DNA of 64,000 nt from Acidovorax sp. 107 (GTDB lineage: Bacteria > Pseudomonadota > Gammaproteobacteria > Burkholderiales > Burkholderiaceae_C), in NCBI RefSeq assembly GCF_003058055.1, contig NZ_QBTZ01000001.1, positions 3,118,001-3,182,000 of the forward strand, read 5' to 3'. A program made the translations under genes and the position numbers. Positions 1-9,515 of this stretch are shown here, piece by piece. The notes beneath the pieces were generated by a model that saw nothing but the letters and a program-made list of their open reading frames with translations, had not been told where the DNA came from and ran no database searches. Position 1 is the stretch's first letter. Each line of letters starts with the position of its first letter.

Positions 1-2520
<2,520 letters not shown>

Positions 2521-2642
2521 CGGGGGCGCCCACGGCGATCAGGTCTTGGCAGGTTTGTAGCCGATTGTGGTGCCCGTGCCAGCGGGCAGAACCCCTGCAA
2601 ATTGCTCGGCGAATGGCTGTTGGGGCCCAGTCCACCGGCGGC

Positions 2643-4217
2643 TCAATGCGCCACCACTTTGCCCCATTCGCGCTCGTAGCTGTGCACCAGCGCCTGGTTG
2701 GACAGGCGGTTCACATCGGCCGGCACCCGCGCCATGTCGAGCGGAAAGTCGAACAGCAGCGGCAGCGAAGGGGGGCTCAGAAACCGCAGCCCGTCCGGCA
2801 AATGGTCGGGCAGGCGCCAGGGCCTGCGGCTGGCAATGACATAGCCCCATTCGCCAAAGCTGGGCACATGGGCGTGGTACGGCGCTGTCGAGAGGCCCAC
2901 GGACTCGATGGTCTGCACCACCGTCCAGAAGCTCTGGCGCGCCACCAGCGGCGAGGTGGTCTGCACCACAGCGTAGCCACTGGCCGCGAGTCGCTTGTCC
3001 AGCAACGCATAAAAGCTGTTGGTGTAGAGCTTGCCGATGGAGAAGTTGGTGGGATCGGGAAAGTCCACCACGATGACGTCAAAAAGGTCCGTCCCCTGCT
3101 GCAGCCAGCCAAAGGCATCGGTGTTGACGATGGTCACCTTGGGGTTTTGCAGCGCGTTGCCGTTGAGCTTTGCCAGCGTGGGGTTCTCGCTGAAGATGCG
3201 CGTCATGGCCGGGTCCAGCTCGACCAGGGTGACGGACTCGACCGAGGGGTACTTGAGGATCTCGCGCACCGCCATGCCGTCGCCGCCGCCCAGCACCGCC
3301 ACCCGCTTGGGCGCGCCGTGCGCAGCCATGGCGGGGTGCACCAGGGCCTCGTGGTAGCGGTATTCATCGGACTCGGAGAACTGCAGGTTGCCGTTGAGGT
3401 ACAGCCGGTGGCCATAGCGGCCCTGCGTGACCACGATGCGCTGGTAGGGCGTGGCCGTGGTGAAGATGATGCGGTCCTGGTAGAACTTGTCCTCGGCCAG
3501 ACTCGTGATCTGCTCGGCCCCCGCCAGCCCCGCCAGCAACAGGCCCACCACCATCAGGCAGGCCAACAAGTGGGCTTGAAGGCGCCGCAGCTCATGCCGG
3601 AACAGCCACACCGCCCACAGCGCCACGGCGGCGTTCATCAGCCCGAACAGCAGCCCCGTGCGGATGAGCCCCAGGTGCGGCACAAGCAGCAGCGGAAACG
3701 CCAGCGACACCGCCAACGCGCCCAGGTAGTCGAACGTAAGCACCTGCGAGACCAGGTCCTTGAGCACCACGTTGCGCTTGAGGATGCGCATGACCAGCGG
3801 AATCTCCAGCCCCACCAGCGTGCCCACCACCAGCACCATGCCGTACAGCAGAAACCGGAACGCGCCCGGCGCGTACGCATTGGCCAGGAACAGCGTGGCG
3901 GGCAGCGCGCCGCCGATCAGTGCCACCAGCAGCTCGATGCGCAGAAAGTGCGCGGGTAGCTGCCGCTCAAAGTAGCGCGACAACCACGAGCCCAGGCCCA
4001 TGGCAAACAGGTAGGTGCCAATGATGGTGCTGAACTGCAGCACCGAGTCGCCCAGCACATAGGAGGCCAGCGCCCCGGCGGCCAGCTCGTACAACAGGCC
4101 GCAGGCCGCCACGACGAACACGCTGATGAGCAGCGCAATGTCGATGGGGCGGGGGCCGGAGGATGGGGGCGGCACCGCAGTTGCGGGCGCGACGGAAGGC
4201 GGGGTGGGAGACGACAA
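2643..4217 (-). CDS. Membrane-bound spermidine synthase-like protein (polyamine aminopropyltransferase family)
   Basis: A 524-residue protein with an N-terminal multi-pass membrane half (about seven hydrophobic segments to residue ~215) and a cytosolic spermidine-synthase-type Rossmann half carrying the nucleotide motif VLGGGDGMAVREI at about residues 306-318, followed by LVELDPAMTRI. Soluble spermidine synthases lack the membrane half. The fold predicts aminopropyl transfer from decarboxylated AdoMet, but the real substrate is unknown. It is the last gene of a same-strand set with DUF350, DUF4178 and SPFH proteins, a context seen with predicted polyamine/peptide-modification systems. No ATG fits the reading-frame start; TTG at 4217 is the furthest upstream start and has no clear Shine-Dalgarno. 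A perfect 8-bp stem lies 12 nt upstream of it. Confidence 0.88.
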   Translation of the reverse strand: MSSPTPPSVAPATAVPPPSSGPRPIDIALLISVFVVAACGLLYELAAGALASYVLGDSVLQFSTIIGTYLFAMGLGSWLSRYFERQLPAHFLRIELLVALIGGALPATLFLANAYAPGAFRFLLYGMVLVVGTLVGLEIPLVMRILKRNVVLKDLVSQVLTFDYLGALAVSLAFPLLLVPHLGLIRTGLLFGLMNAAVALWAVWLFRHELRRLQAHLLACLMVVGLLLAGLAGAEQITSLAEDKFYQDRIIFTTATPYQRIVVTQGRYGHRLYLNGNLQFSESDEYRYHEALVHPAMAAHGAPKRVAVLGGGDGMAVREILKYPSVESVTLVELDPAMTRIFSENPTLAKLNGNALQNPKVTIVNTDAFGWLQQGTDLFDVIVVDFPDPTNFSIGKLYTNSFYALLDKRLAASGYAVVQTTSPLVARQSFWTVVQTIESVGLSTAPYHAHVPSFGEWGYVIASRRPWRLPDHLPDGLRFLSPPSLPLLFDFPLDMARVPADVNRLSNQALVHSYEREWGKVVAH

Positions 4218-4228
4218 GGCAGCGGTCA

Positions 4229-4248
4229 GCGCACCCTGCCGGGTGCGC
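4229..4248 (-). promoter_or_regulatory. Hairpin just upstream of the spermidine-synthase-like gene
   Basis: GCGCACCC and GGGTGCGC form a perfect 8-bp stem with a 4-nt loop, 12 nt before the proposed TTG start of the downstream gene. It could control translation initiation or act as a weak processing or termination site; there is no T-run on the minus strand. Inference only. Confidence 0.4.
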
Positions 4249-4283
4249 CGCTTCGTTCATTCAGGCGGTAGGGGCTCGAAAAC

Positions 4284-4307
4284 GCGTCAATGCGTCGATG
4301 CGTCAAT
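4284..4307. repeat. Triple tandem 8-bp repeat
   Basis: Three adjacent octamers GCGTCAAT, GCGTCGAT and GCGTCAAT. The array covers the stop codon of the DUF350 gene and the start of the following intergenic gap. Confidence 0.6.
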
Positions 4308-4524
4308 GGATGGCAGCCGCCACGATGATGCTGATGCCCAGGCACATCGCAGCCACCACCAGGCCCAGGGCCTGGTTCTGCTTTTCGACGATCTCGCGCC
4401 ACAGGTCATAGGGCGTGATCTTGTCAACGATGACAAAGGCCAGCCAGAAGATGATGACGCCAATGATGGCGTAGAGGATGGACCCGAGAAATGCTGCGGG
4501 TTTGAGCCATTCGAATCCCATCAT
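4303..4524 (-). CDS. DUF350 family small membrane protein
   Basis: A 73-residue protein with two hydrophobic segments (about residues 9-33 and 52-72) separated by a short charged loop (IVDKITPYDLWREI), matching one DUF350 repeat; the family, which includes E. coli YjfL, has no proven biochemical role. The start ATG at 4524 has a clear Shine-Dalgarno (AGGAG) 8 nt upstream. It sits 70 bp after the DUF4178 gene and 85 bp before the spermidine-synthase-like gene, so co-transcription is likely. DUF350 proteins recur with SPFH, polyamine-synthesis and ATP-grasp genes in gammaproteobacterial yjf-type loci; no ATP-grasp gene is present here. Confidence 0.85.
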   Translation of the reverse strand: MMGFEWLKPAAFLGSILYAIIGVIIFWLAFVIVDKITPYDLWREIVEKQNQALGLVVAAMCLGISIIVAAAIH

Positions 4525-4594
4525 GGTGTGATCTCCTTGAAACGTGTGGTCAGTGACAGTGGCTGGTGAACGGTGGACAAGCGCAGACGCTGCA

Positions 4595-6109
4595 CTACTT
4601 GTGGCTGCCGCCCGACGAATATCCGCCGTACGAGCCCCCCGAGCTGCGGTAGCTGGAGGACGAGGAACAGTTTTCGACCCGGGGATCGCAGCTGGAGCAG
4701 CGGCTCAGCAGGATGAGCAGGATCAGGATCACCACCGCGATGATGATGATGGTGCCGCAACCCAGGCCGGATTTGGCCACGAATGGACCGGGGTCGTCGC
4801 GCTTCAGGACATCTTTCTTGTCGTCCAGCTGGAAGGCCTTGGCCACCGTGTCGCTGGAGAGCTTATCCCCCGCAGACCAGGTGATCTCGTTCGGGCTCTG
4901 CTCCATCGACAGCAGGCCCTTGCTGTTGGCAAAGTCGCGGTTGGTGGTCTTCTGACCGCGCGTGACCTGCCAGTAGAACTCGCCCAGCACATAGGTGGTC
5001 TCGGCCTCGTAGGTGTACTTGAGGTCGTACTTGGTGCCCATGTACGTGGCCGAGCGACCGGTGGACGCCATCTGCGGCGCGCCGGTGGTGGGGCGCACCA
5101 TGCTCCAGCCTTCTTCGGAATCGACCAGGAACGCAAAACCGCGCTTCTGGTTGTAGAGCAGGTATTCGCTCCAGCCAAAGTGCTCGTCGTCGCCGGGCTC
5201 CACGCCCATGCGGTGCTGAAAGCCCACCACTTGCCAGTGCACGCCCTGCAGTTGGCCCTTGCTGCCCAGCGGGATGAGGGGCTGCACGGGTTCGTCCTGC
5301 TCGGCCGAGCGCAGCTCGCCGCCCACGCCGCTATCGAGGCTGATGATGCTGGCGCACGAGCCGCAGGTAATGCTCTTGGAGGTGGACAGCTGTACCTGCA
5401 CGGGCGCACCGCAGTGCGGGCAGTTGAACTGGCGGCCTTTTTCGTCCTTGGCCGATTCGTCCTTGAGGCCCTGCAGCTGCAGGTCTTCGAGCAGCACGGC
5501 CTTGCCACGCTCCACATTGGGCGGGGTGTGGCCGTAGTCGATGCTGACCACTTCACCGTCGCTGCTCCTCAGCTCGACCATGCCAAAGGGCTGGCCCAGC
5601 GGTGGCAGCTTGGGCAGCTCGCCCTGGGCCGAGATCAGCTGCGCCTGGCCGGTGTAGGCCACGCTGTAGGGCTTGCCGTTGATGGCCGTGGTGGTGCCGA
5701 TGCGAAAGCGCTCGGGCGCAGGCATCTCGCGACCCGGGTCGATGGGCCGGGTGAAGACGTAGGCACCGTTGTCCTCGCCCAGGGTGGCCAAGGTACCGTC
5801 ATTCAGGAAGGCCGCCCATTCGGTCCACACGCCCGCATCGCCCTTGTACTGCAGGCGACCGATGAGGGTGAAGGGAACGTCCTTGCCGTCGAGCTGGATG
5901 CGCCCGCTGGCCATGAGCTGCAGCGGGCTGTGGTCGTCGAACAGCTCGGCCATCTTGCCCAGGCGCGTGAGCACGTCGCCACTGCGCACCACGGTGCTCT
6001 GGCAGTAGCCGCAGACTGCGTGGGTGGACTGCGCGCTCTTGAACTCCACCGGCGCGCCACAGCCGGGGCAGGGCGCGCGGTAATAGCGCTGGGTGGGGTC
6101 GGTGGCCAT
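4595..6109 (-). CDS. DUF4178 zinc-ribbon membrane protein
   Basis: A 504-residue protein with two zinc-ribbon modules: Cys14/Cys17/Cys33/Cys36 (CPGC...CGYC) and a second CPHC...CGSC at about residues 235-256. Each is followed by a beta-rich DUF4178 region with the recurrent WxEWxxFL/WSEYLLY pattern. One transmembrane helix follows near the C-terminus (GTIIIIAVVILILLILL), then a Cys-containing stretch and a Ser/Gly/Tyr-rich tail. The layout suggests a cytosolic sensor or scaffold anchored by its C-terminus. It is second in a four-gene set that begins with an SPFH protein. No enzymatic residues are recognised and the function is unknown. The ATG at 6109 agrees with the conserved first zinc ribbon. 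Confidence 0.85.
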   Translation of the reverse strand: MATDPTQRYYRAPCPGCGAPVEFKSAQSTHAVCGYCQSTVVRSGDVLTRLGKMAELFDDHSPLQLMASGRIQLDGKDVPFTLIGRLQYKGDAGVWTEWAAFLNDGTLATLGEDNGAYVFTRPIDPGREMPAPERFRIGTTTAINGKPYSVAYTGQAQLISAQGELPKLPPLGQPFGMVELRSSDGEVVSIDYGHTPPNVERGKAVLLEDLQLQGLKDESAKDEKGRQFNCPHCGAPVQVQLSTSKSITCGSCASIISLDSGVGGELRSAEQDEPVQPLIPLGSKGQLQGVHWQVVGFQHRMGVEPGDDEHFGWSEYLLYNQKRGFAFLVDSEEGWSMVRPTTGAPQMASTGRSATYMGTKYDLKYTYEAETTYVLGEFYWQVTRGQKTTNRDFANSKGLLSMEQSPNEITWSAGDKLSSDTVAKAFQLDDKKDVLKRDDPGPFVAKSGLGCGTIIIIAVVILILLILLSRCSSCDPRVENCSSSSSYRSSGGSYGGYSSGGSHK

Positions 6110-6159
6110 CGTGTGGAGTGTTCTGCCCGCGCCGCGCTAAACGGCTCTGAGGCCTTTTT

Positions 6160-6211
6160 GGCCTCTAGCGCCTATCCCTCCAGCGCAAGCAGCTATTTTT
6201 ATGATAGCAAT
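6160..6211 (+). repeat. Dispersed AGCGC/CAGCTAT/ATAGCA repeat, copy H
   Basis: Contains CTAGCGCCTATCC, AGCGCAAGCAGCTAT and ATGATAGCAATC in order, matching the repeat family seen at ten or more sites in this window. It lies between the SPFH and DUF4178 genes, just after the SPFH stop. Confidence 0.65.
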
Positions 6212-6223
6212 CGAGCCGATCAA

Positions 6224-7273
6224 TCAGACGAGCTTCTTGAGCAGTTCGGCCTTCTTGGCGTCGAACTCTTCCTGCGTGAGGATGCCCTTGGACTTGAGCT
6301 CGCCCAGCTTCTCCAGCGTGGCCATCACGTCTTCGGGCTTGACGCCCACCGCAGCGGCCGCCGCTGCAGGCGCTGCCTGGGCTGCTGCACCGCCGCCTTG
6401 CAGGCCCTGCTGCAGGTTCTGCGCCAGCACCTGGCCCAGCGCCACACCGGCGCCCAGGCCCATGGCGTCACCCGCCACACCGCCGCCGTTGCCCGCGCCC
6501 TCAGCAAACTTGGGGATGGCCTGCGCCGTCTGGTACTGCATGAACTTGCCCATGTCGTTGCCGACCATGCCCATGCCGATCTTCTGGTCGAGGATCTTCT
6601 GCAGCTCTTCGGGCAGCGAGACGTTCTGCACCGTGAGGGACTCGATCAAGATGCCCAGCTTGGCGAAGATGGGCGCGAGTTCCTTGGTCAGCGCATCGGC
6701 AAACATGACCTGGTTGGCCGCCAGGTCCAGAAAGGGCAGGCCACTGCCCGCAATGGCGTTGCTGATGTTCTGCAGCACCATGCCGCGCAACTGGCCCTCC
6801 AGGTCGGCCACGGGGTAGGACTCGCGCGTGCCCGAGATTTCGGTGTGGAACAGCTTGGGGTCGGCAATGCGGAAGGCGTAGTTGCCAAACGCGCGCAGGC
6901 GCACGGCGCCAAAGTCCTTGTCGCGGATCGTGATGGGCTGGGGTGTGCCCCACTTCTGGTCGATCTGCTGGCGCGTGCTGAAGAAGTACACATCGCTCTT
7001 GAAGGGGGACTCAAAGAGCTTGTCCCAGTTCTTCAGGTACGTGAGCACCGGCAGCGTCTGCGTGGTGAGCTTGTAGGTGCCGGGGCCAAACACATCGGCC
7101 ACCTGGCCTTCGTTCACGAAGATGGCCATCTGCGACTCGCGCACCACCAGCGTGCCGCCGTTCTGGATTTCCATGCCGGCCATGGGGAAGCGCCAGGCCA
7201 GCGTGCCGTCCCCCTCTTCGGTCCATTGAAGGATGTCAATGAACTGTTTCTTGATGAAGTCCATGAGGGCCAT
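6224..7273 (-). CDS. SPFH-domain (YdjI/virion-core-like) protein with C-terminal SHOCT domain
   Basis: A 349-residue protein. Residues ~1-230 are an SPFH/YdjI-type domain (opening MALMDFIKKQFIDILQW, then a central NISNAIAGSG and FADALTKELAPIF region). A Gly/Ala-rich linker of about residues 250-310 follows, and the C-terminus is a SHOCT module (LEKLGELKSKGILTQEEFDAKK). Family members form membrane-associated oligomeric scaffolds; no catalysis is expected. ATG 7273 is chosen because GGGAG lies 5 nt upstream; an upstream TTG at 7285 is also possible. It is the first gene of the four-gene set. A TATGAT -10-like element lies at 7315-7320 and a perfect CRP-type palindrome at 7364-7379. Confidence 0.88.
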   Translation of the reverse strand: MALMDFIKKQFIDILQWTEEGDGTLAWRFPMAGMEIQNGGTLVVRESQMAIFVNEGQVADVFGPGTYKLTTQTLPVLTYLKNWDKLFESPFKSDVYFFSTRQQIDQKWGTPQPITIRDKDFGAVRLRAFGNYAFRIADPKLFHTEISGTRESYPVADLEGQLRGMVLQNISNAIAGSGLPFLDLAANQVMFADALTKELAPIFAKLGILIESLTVQNVSLPEELQKILDQKIGMGMVGNDMGKFMQYQTAQAIPKFAEGAGNGGGVAGDAMGLGAGVALGQVLAQNLQQGLQGGGAAAQAAPAAAAAAVGVKPEDVMATLEKLGELKSKGILTQEEFDAKKAELLKKLV

Positions 7274-7314
7274 GTGTGCTCCCAAAGCAAAAGAGGGGGT
7301 TGAAGAGAGCGGCC

Positions 7315-7379
7315 ATCATAGCAACGGGGGCTTTGATGGCAGAGGCTTTTTTCAGCCCCTGAATGTGAACTAGTTCACA
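7315..7379 (-). promoter_or_regulatory. Promoter with perfect CRP-type palindrome upstream of the SPFH cluster
   Basis: TGTGAACTAGTTCACA (7364-7379) is a perfect 16-bp palindrome with the TGTGA-N6-TCACA layout of CRP-family sites. On the minus strand a TATGAT -10-like hexamer occupies 7315-7320, so the palindrome centre is about -64 from the expected start, a class-I activator position. The -35 element is weak (CTGCCA), as expected for an activated promoter. It could instead serve the rightward DUF2061 gene. Confidence 0.55.
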
Positions 7380-7429
7380 CGCAGAACCTGTCTGTTTGGG
7401 ATAGGCACTCTGACGCTGCGCACGGCGTC

Positions 7430-7472
7430 ATTGGATAGCAGCTATCTGCGCTTTAGCGACGATCAATTGGCC
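7430..7472 (-). repeat. Dispersed repeat, diverged copy K
   Basis: Contains GATAGCAGCTAT and GCGCTTTAGCGAC, matching the minus-oriented family members but diverged. Lies upstream of the DUF2061 gene. Confidence 0.4.
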
Positions 7473-7556
7473 TGCGATATTGAGAATCACTACCATTCAA
7501 ACGTCCCTGCTGCATCACTGCAGGCTCTGTTGAATCCAGCAAGTCAGGAGTCCGCC

Positions 7557-7790
7557 ATGTCCCTCGTCCGCCGCGTTGCCCGCCAGAACCAAACCATGCT
7601 GATGAAGACGGGCAGCTACTACCTGATCCACATCTGCGTGGCCGCCCTGGTGGCTTATGCCGTTACCGGCAACCTGTGGGCCTCGCTCACCCTGAGCCTG
7701 CTGGAGCCCACGGTGCAGGCGGTGGCCTTCTTCTTCCACGAAAAGGCGTGGGACCAGGCTGGCCAGCGCGTTGTCACCCAGGGCGTCTGA
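7557..7790 (+). CDS. DUF2061 family membrane protein
   Basis: A 77-residue protein with a hydrophobic core (YYLIHICVAALVAYAVTG and LWASLTLSLLEPTVQAVAFF), matching the small DUF2061 membrane family, whose function is not established. The frame is open further upstream, but ATG 7557 has CAGGAG 8 nt before it and the upstream codons overlap a dispersed repeat, so the short form is preferred. A 16-bp CRP-type palindrome lies about 180 bp upstream. Confidence 0.8.
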   Translation: MSLVRRVARQNQTMLMKTGSYYLIHICVAALVAYAVTGNLWASLTLSLLEPTVQAVAFFFHEKAWDQAGQRVVTQGV

Positions 7791-7813
7791 ACTTCACCTG
7801 CAGGAGCATCACC

Positions 7814-7909
7814 ATGTACACCATTCCACTGCGCAGCCGCACCGCCACAGGCCTGGCCTTTCAACGCTGGCTGATCCACCGCTTGGCGGGGCTGGCCTAT
7901 GCAGGCTGA
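7814..7909 (+). CDS. Possible 31-residue small protein
   Basis: A short frame starting MYTIPLRSRTATG and ending AGLAYAG, preceded by CAGGAG 9 nt upstream of the ATG and following the DUF2061 gene by 23 bp. It is Arg-rich and amphipathic in its second half. I do not recognise it; the ribosome-binding site and position are the only support. Confidence 0.3.
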   Translation: MYTIPLRSRTATGLAFQRWLIHRLAGLAYAG

Positions 7910-7992
7910 GGCCTGCTGAACACGCCCCTATGCGCCAGAAACAAACATGCCCCGACCAGCGGGGCATGGGGGAGCAGGGGCATCACAGACGC

Positions 7993-8298
7993 TCAGGCTT
8001 TCACATCCAGCAGAGAGCCCATCATTTCATCCTGCGTCTTGATGGTCTGCAGGTTGGCCTTGAACGCGTAGGTGGCGGACATTTGCTCCACCGCCTCCTG
8101 TTCCAGCGCCACGCCTTTGGCGTCCTGTTCGCGCTGCACGGTGGCGCGCACACCAGCGCTCTCAGCCACTTCTTCTTGCGCAACCACCTCGCGGCGGTAG
8201 GCGGGGGTGTTCATGTTGGCCACGTTGTTGGCCGACGCATCCAGCCGCAACTGGGCGGCCTGGAGCCCTGAACTGCCGATGGAGGAAATGCTGGCCAT
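7993..8298 (-). CDS. Short flagellar rod-like protein (orphan)
   Basis: A 101-residue protein. Its N-terminus (SGLQAAQLRLDASANNVANMNTPAYRR) matches the N-terminal heptad region shared by flagellar rod and hook proteins. Its C-terminus (SATYAFKANLQTIKTQDEMMGSLLDVK) resembles the C-terminal coiled coil of rod proteins such as FlgC. The central domain is almost absent, so it is a minimal rod-like protein rather than a complete rod subunit. No other flagellar gene is nearby. ATG 8298 is chosen because the homology begins there. Confidence 0.75.
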   Translation of the reverse strand: MASISSIGSSGLQAAQLRLDASANNVANMNTPAYRREVVAQEEVAESAGVRATVQREQDAKGVALEQEAVEQMSATYAFKANLQTIKTQDEMMGSLLDVKA

Positions 8299-8392
8299 GG
8301 GTGCTGCTCCCGACGTCACACAATGTTGCAAAGAAGGCGAATTGTCCGCCTCGCCGCAGTCGCTGGCAAGCCACAGCCCCGCAATGCCCCTG

Positions 8393-9373
8393 TCAGCGAC
8401 CGGGGCGGTGCGCGTCTTCCAGGCACTGCGCAAACGCCTGGGCCGCGCGGGCGGGCGCGGGCGAGCGGCGCATCAGGCTCACAAACTGGCAGTGGTAGTG
8501 GAACAGCGACGGGTTTACCGCCTGCATGCGGCCCTGGCGCTCGAAGGCCTCGGCATAGTGGTCGGGCAAGAACCCCAGAAAACGGCCCGACAGGATCAGC
8601 GTGGCAATGGACTCCTGGTCAAACCCCGTGGCCGCGCGCTGCAGCCGGGCCTGGTGGCTCAATTCCATGTTGGGCGAGTGGTAGCCCAGCCCCGCGAACT
8701 GGTAGCCCCGCACCGCGTGCCAGTCGGCCGGGGGCGATGACGCCCCAAATAGCGGGTGGCCCGCGCCGCAATACAGCAGCATGGTCTCGCCAAACAGGTC
8801 GGCGTAGGCCAGGCTTTGCGAGCTGCGGTGCGCGGGGATGATGCCCACTTGGTAGCTGCCGTCGATCACGCCGCGCTCGATGGCGTTGATGGAGCCCACA
8901 TGCAGCTGCAGCTGCACATCGGGCGCCTGGGCGGTGAAGGCGGCAATCGCCTCGCCAATGCGGGCGGCCGGGTTGCTGGCGGTCTTGTCGAACACCGCCA
9001 CGGCCAGCTGCCCGCCCATGCGCGAGTGGATGTCGTCCACGCTGTCGCGAAAGCTGCGCACCGAGGCCAGCAGGCGCAGGGTTTCGTCATACACCCGCTG
9101 CCCCTCGGCCGTCAGCGCAAACCCCGCCCGCCCCCGGCGGCACAGCGTGAGGCCCAGGCGGGCTTCCAGGTCCTTGATGTGGCGGCTGACGGTGCTGGTG
9201 CCGATGTTCAGTTCCAGCTCAGCGGCAGACATGCCGCCGCACTCCACTACGCTCTTGAACACCTGCAAAAGGCGCAGGTCCATATCGCTGAGCTGGCCCA
9301 GCACGGCACGGTGTTTGCCCGGTACAGCGGGCACCGGGGCTTGGGAGGTTGGAGCGGGGTCTTTTACTTGCAT
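8393..9373 (-). CDS. LysR-family transcriptional regulator of the adjacent transaminase operon
   Basis: A 326-residue LysR-type regulator with an N-terminal winged helix (DLRLLQVFKSVVECGGMSAAELELNIGTSTVSRHI, residues ~31-65) and an effector-binding domain. It is divergent from the beta-alanine-type transaminase gene with a 142-bp AT-rich gap, the usual arrangement for control of a catabolic operon; Pseudomonas BauR has an analogous position. The inducer is likely an omega-amino acid or its semialdehyde, by inference. The N-terminal 25 residues are Pro-rich and may not be translated. Confidence 0.9.
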   Translation of the reverse strand: MQVKDPAPTSQAPVPAVPGKHRAVLGQLSDMDLRLLQVFKSVVECGGMSAAELELNIGTSTVSRHIKDLEARLGLTLCRRGRAGFALTAEGQRVYDETLRLLASVRSFRDSVDDIHSRMGGQLAVAVFDKTASNPAARIGEAIAAFTAQAPDVQLQLHVGSINAIERGVIDGSYQVGIIPAHRSSQSLAYADLFGETMLLYCGAGHPLFGASSPPADWHAVRGYQFAGLGYHSPNMELSHQARLQRAATGFDQESIATLILSGRFLGFLPDHYAEAFERQGRMQAVNPSLFHYHCQFVSLMRRSPAPARAAQAFAQCLEDAHRPGR

Positions 9374-9515
9374 AAATTGTCAAGTAAACATTGATATTGG
9401 ATTATTTGAGAGATTAACAGGCGGCGCAACAATGCCCTACGTCAAGCCCCAGGCCACTGGGGCAACTTTGCTTTTTTCTCGCCCTTTTGTCGCCGCCTTT
9501 GCACTGGAGAACCCC

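Noticed and set aside
4544..7303. A 919-residue open frame on the plus strand
   Set aside because: It is antisense to the DUF4178 and SPFH genes; its His/Ala/Gly-rich composition is typical of shadow frames in GC-rich DNA.
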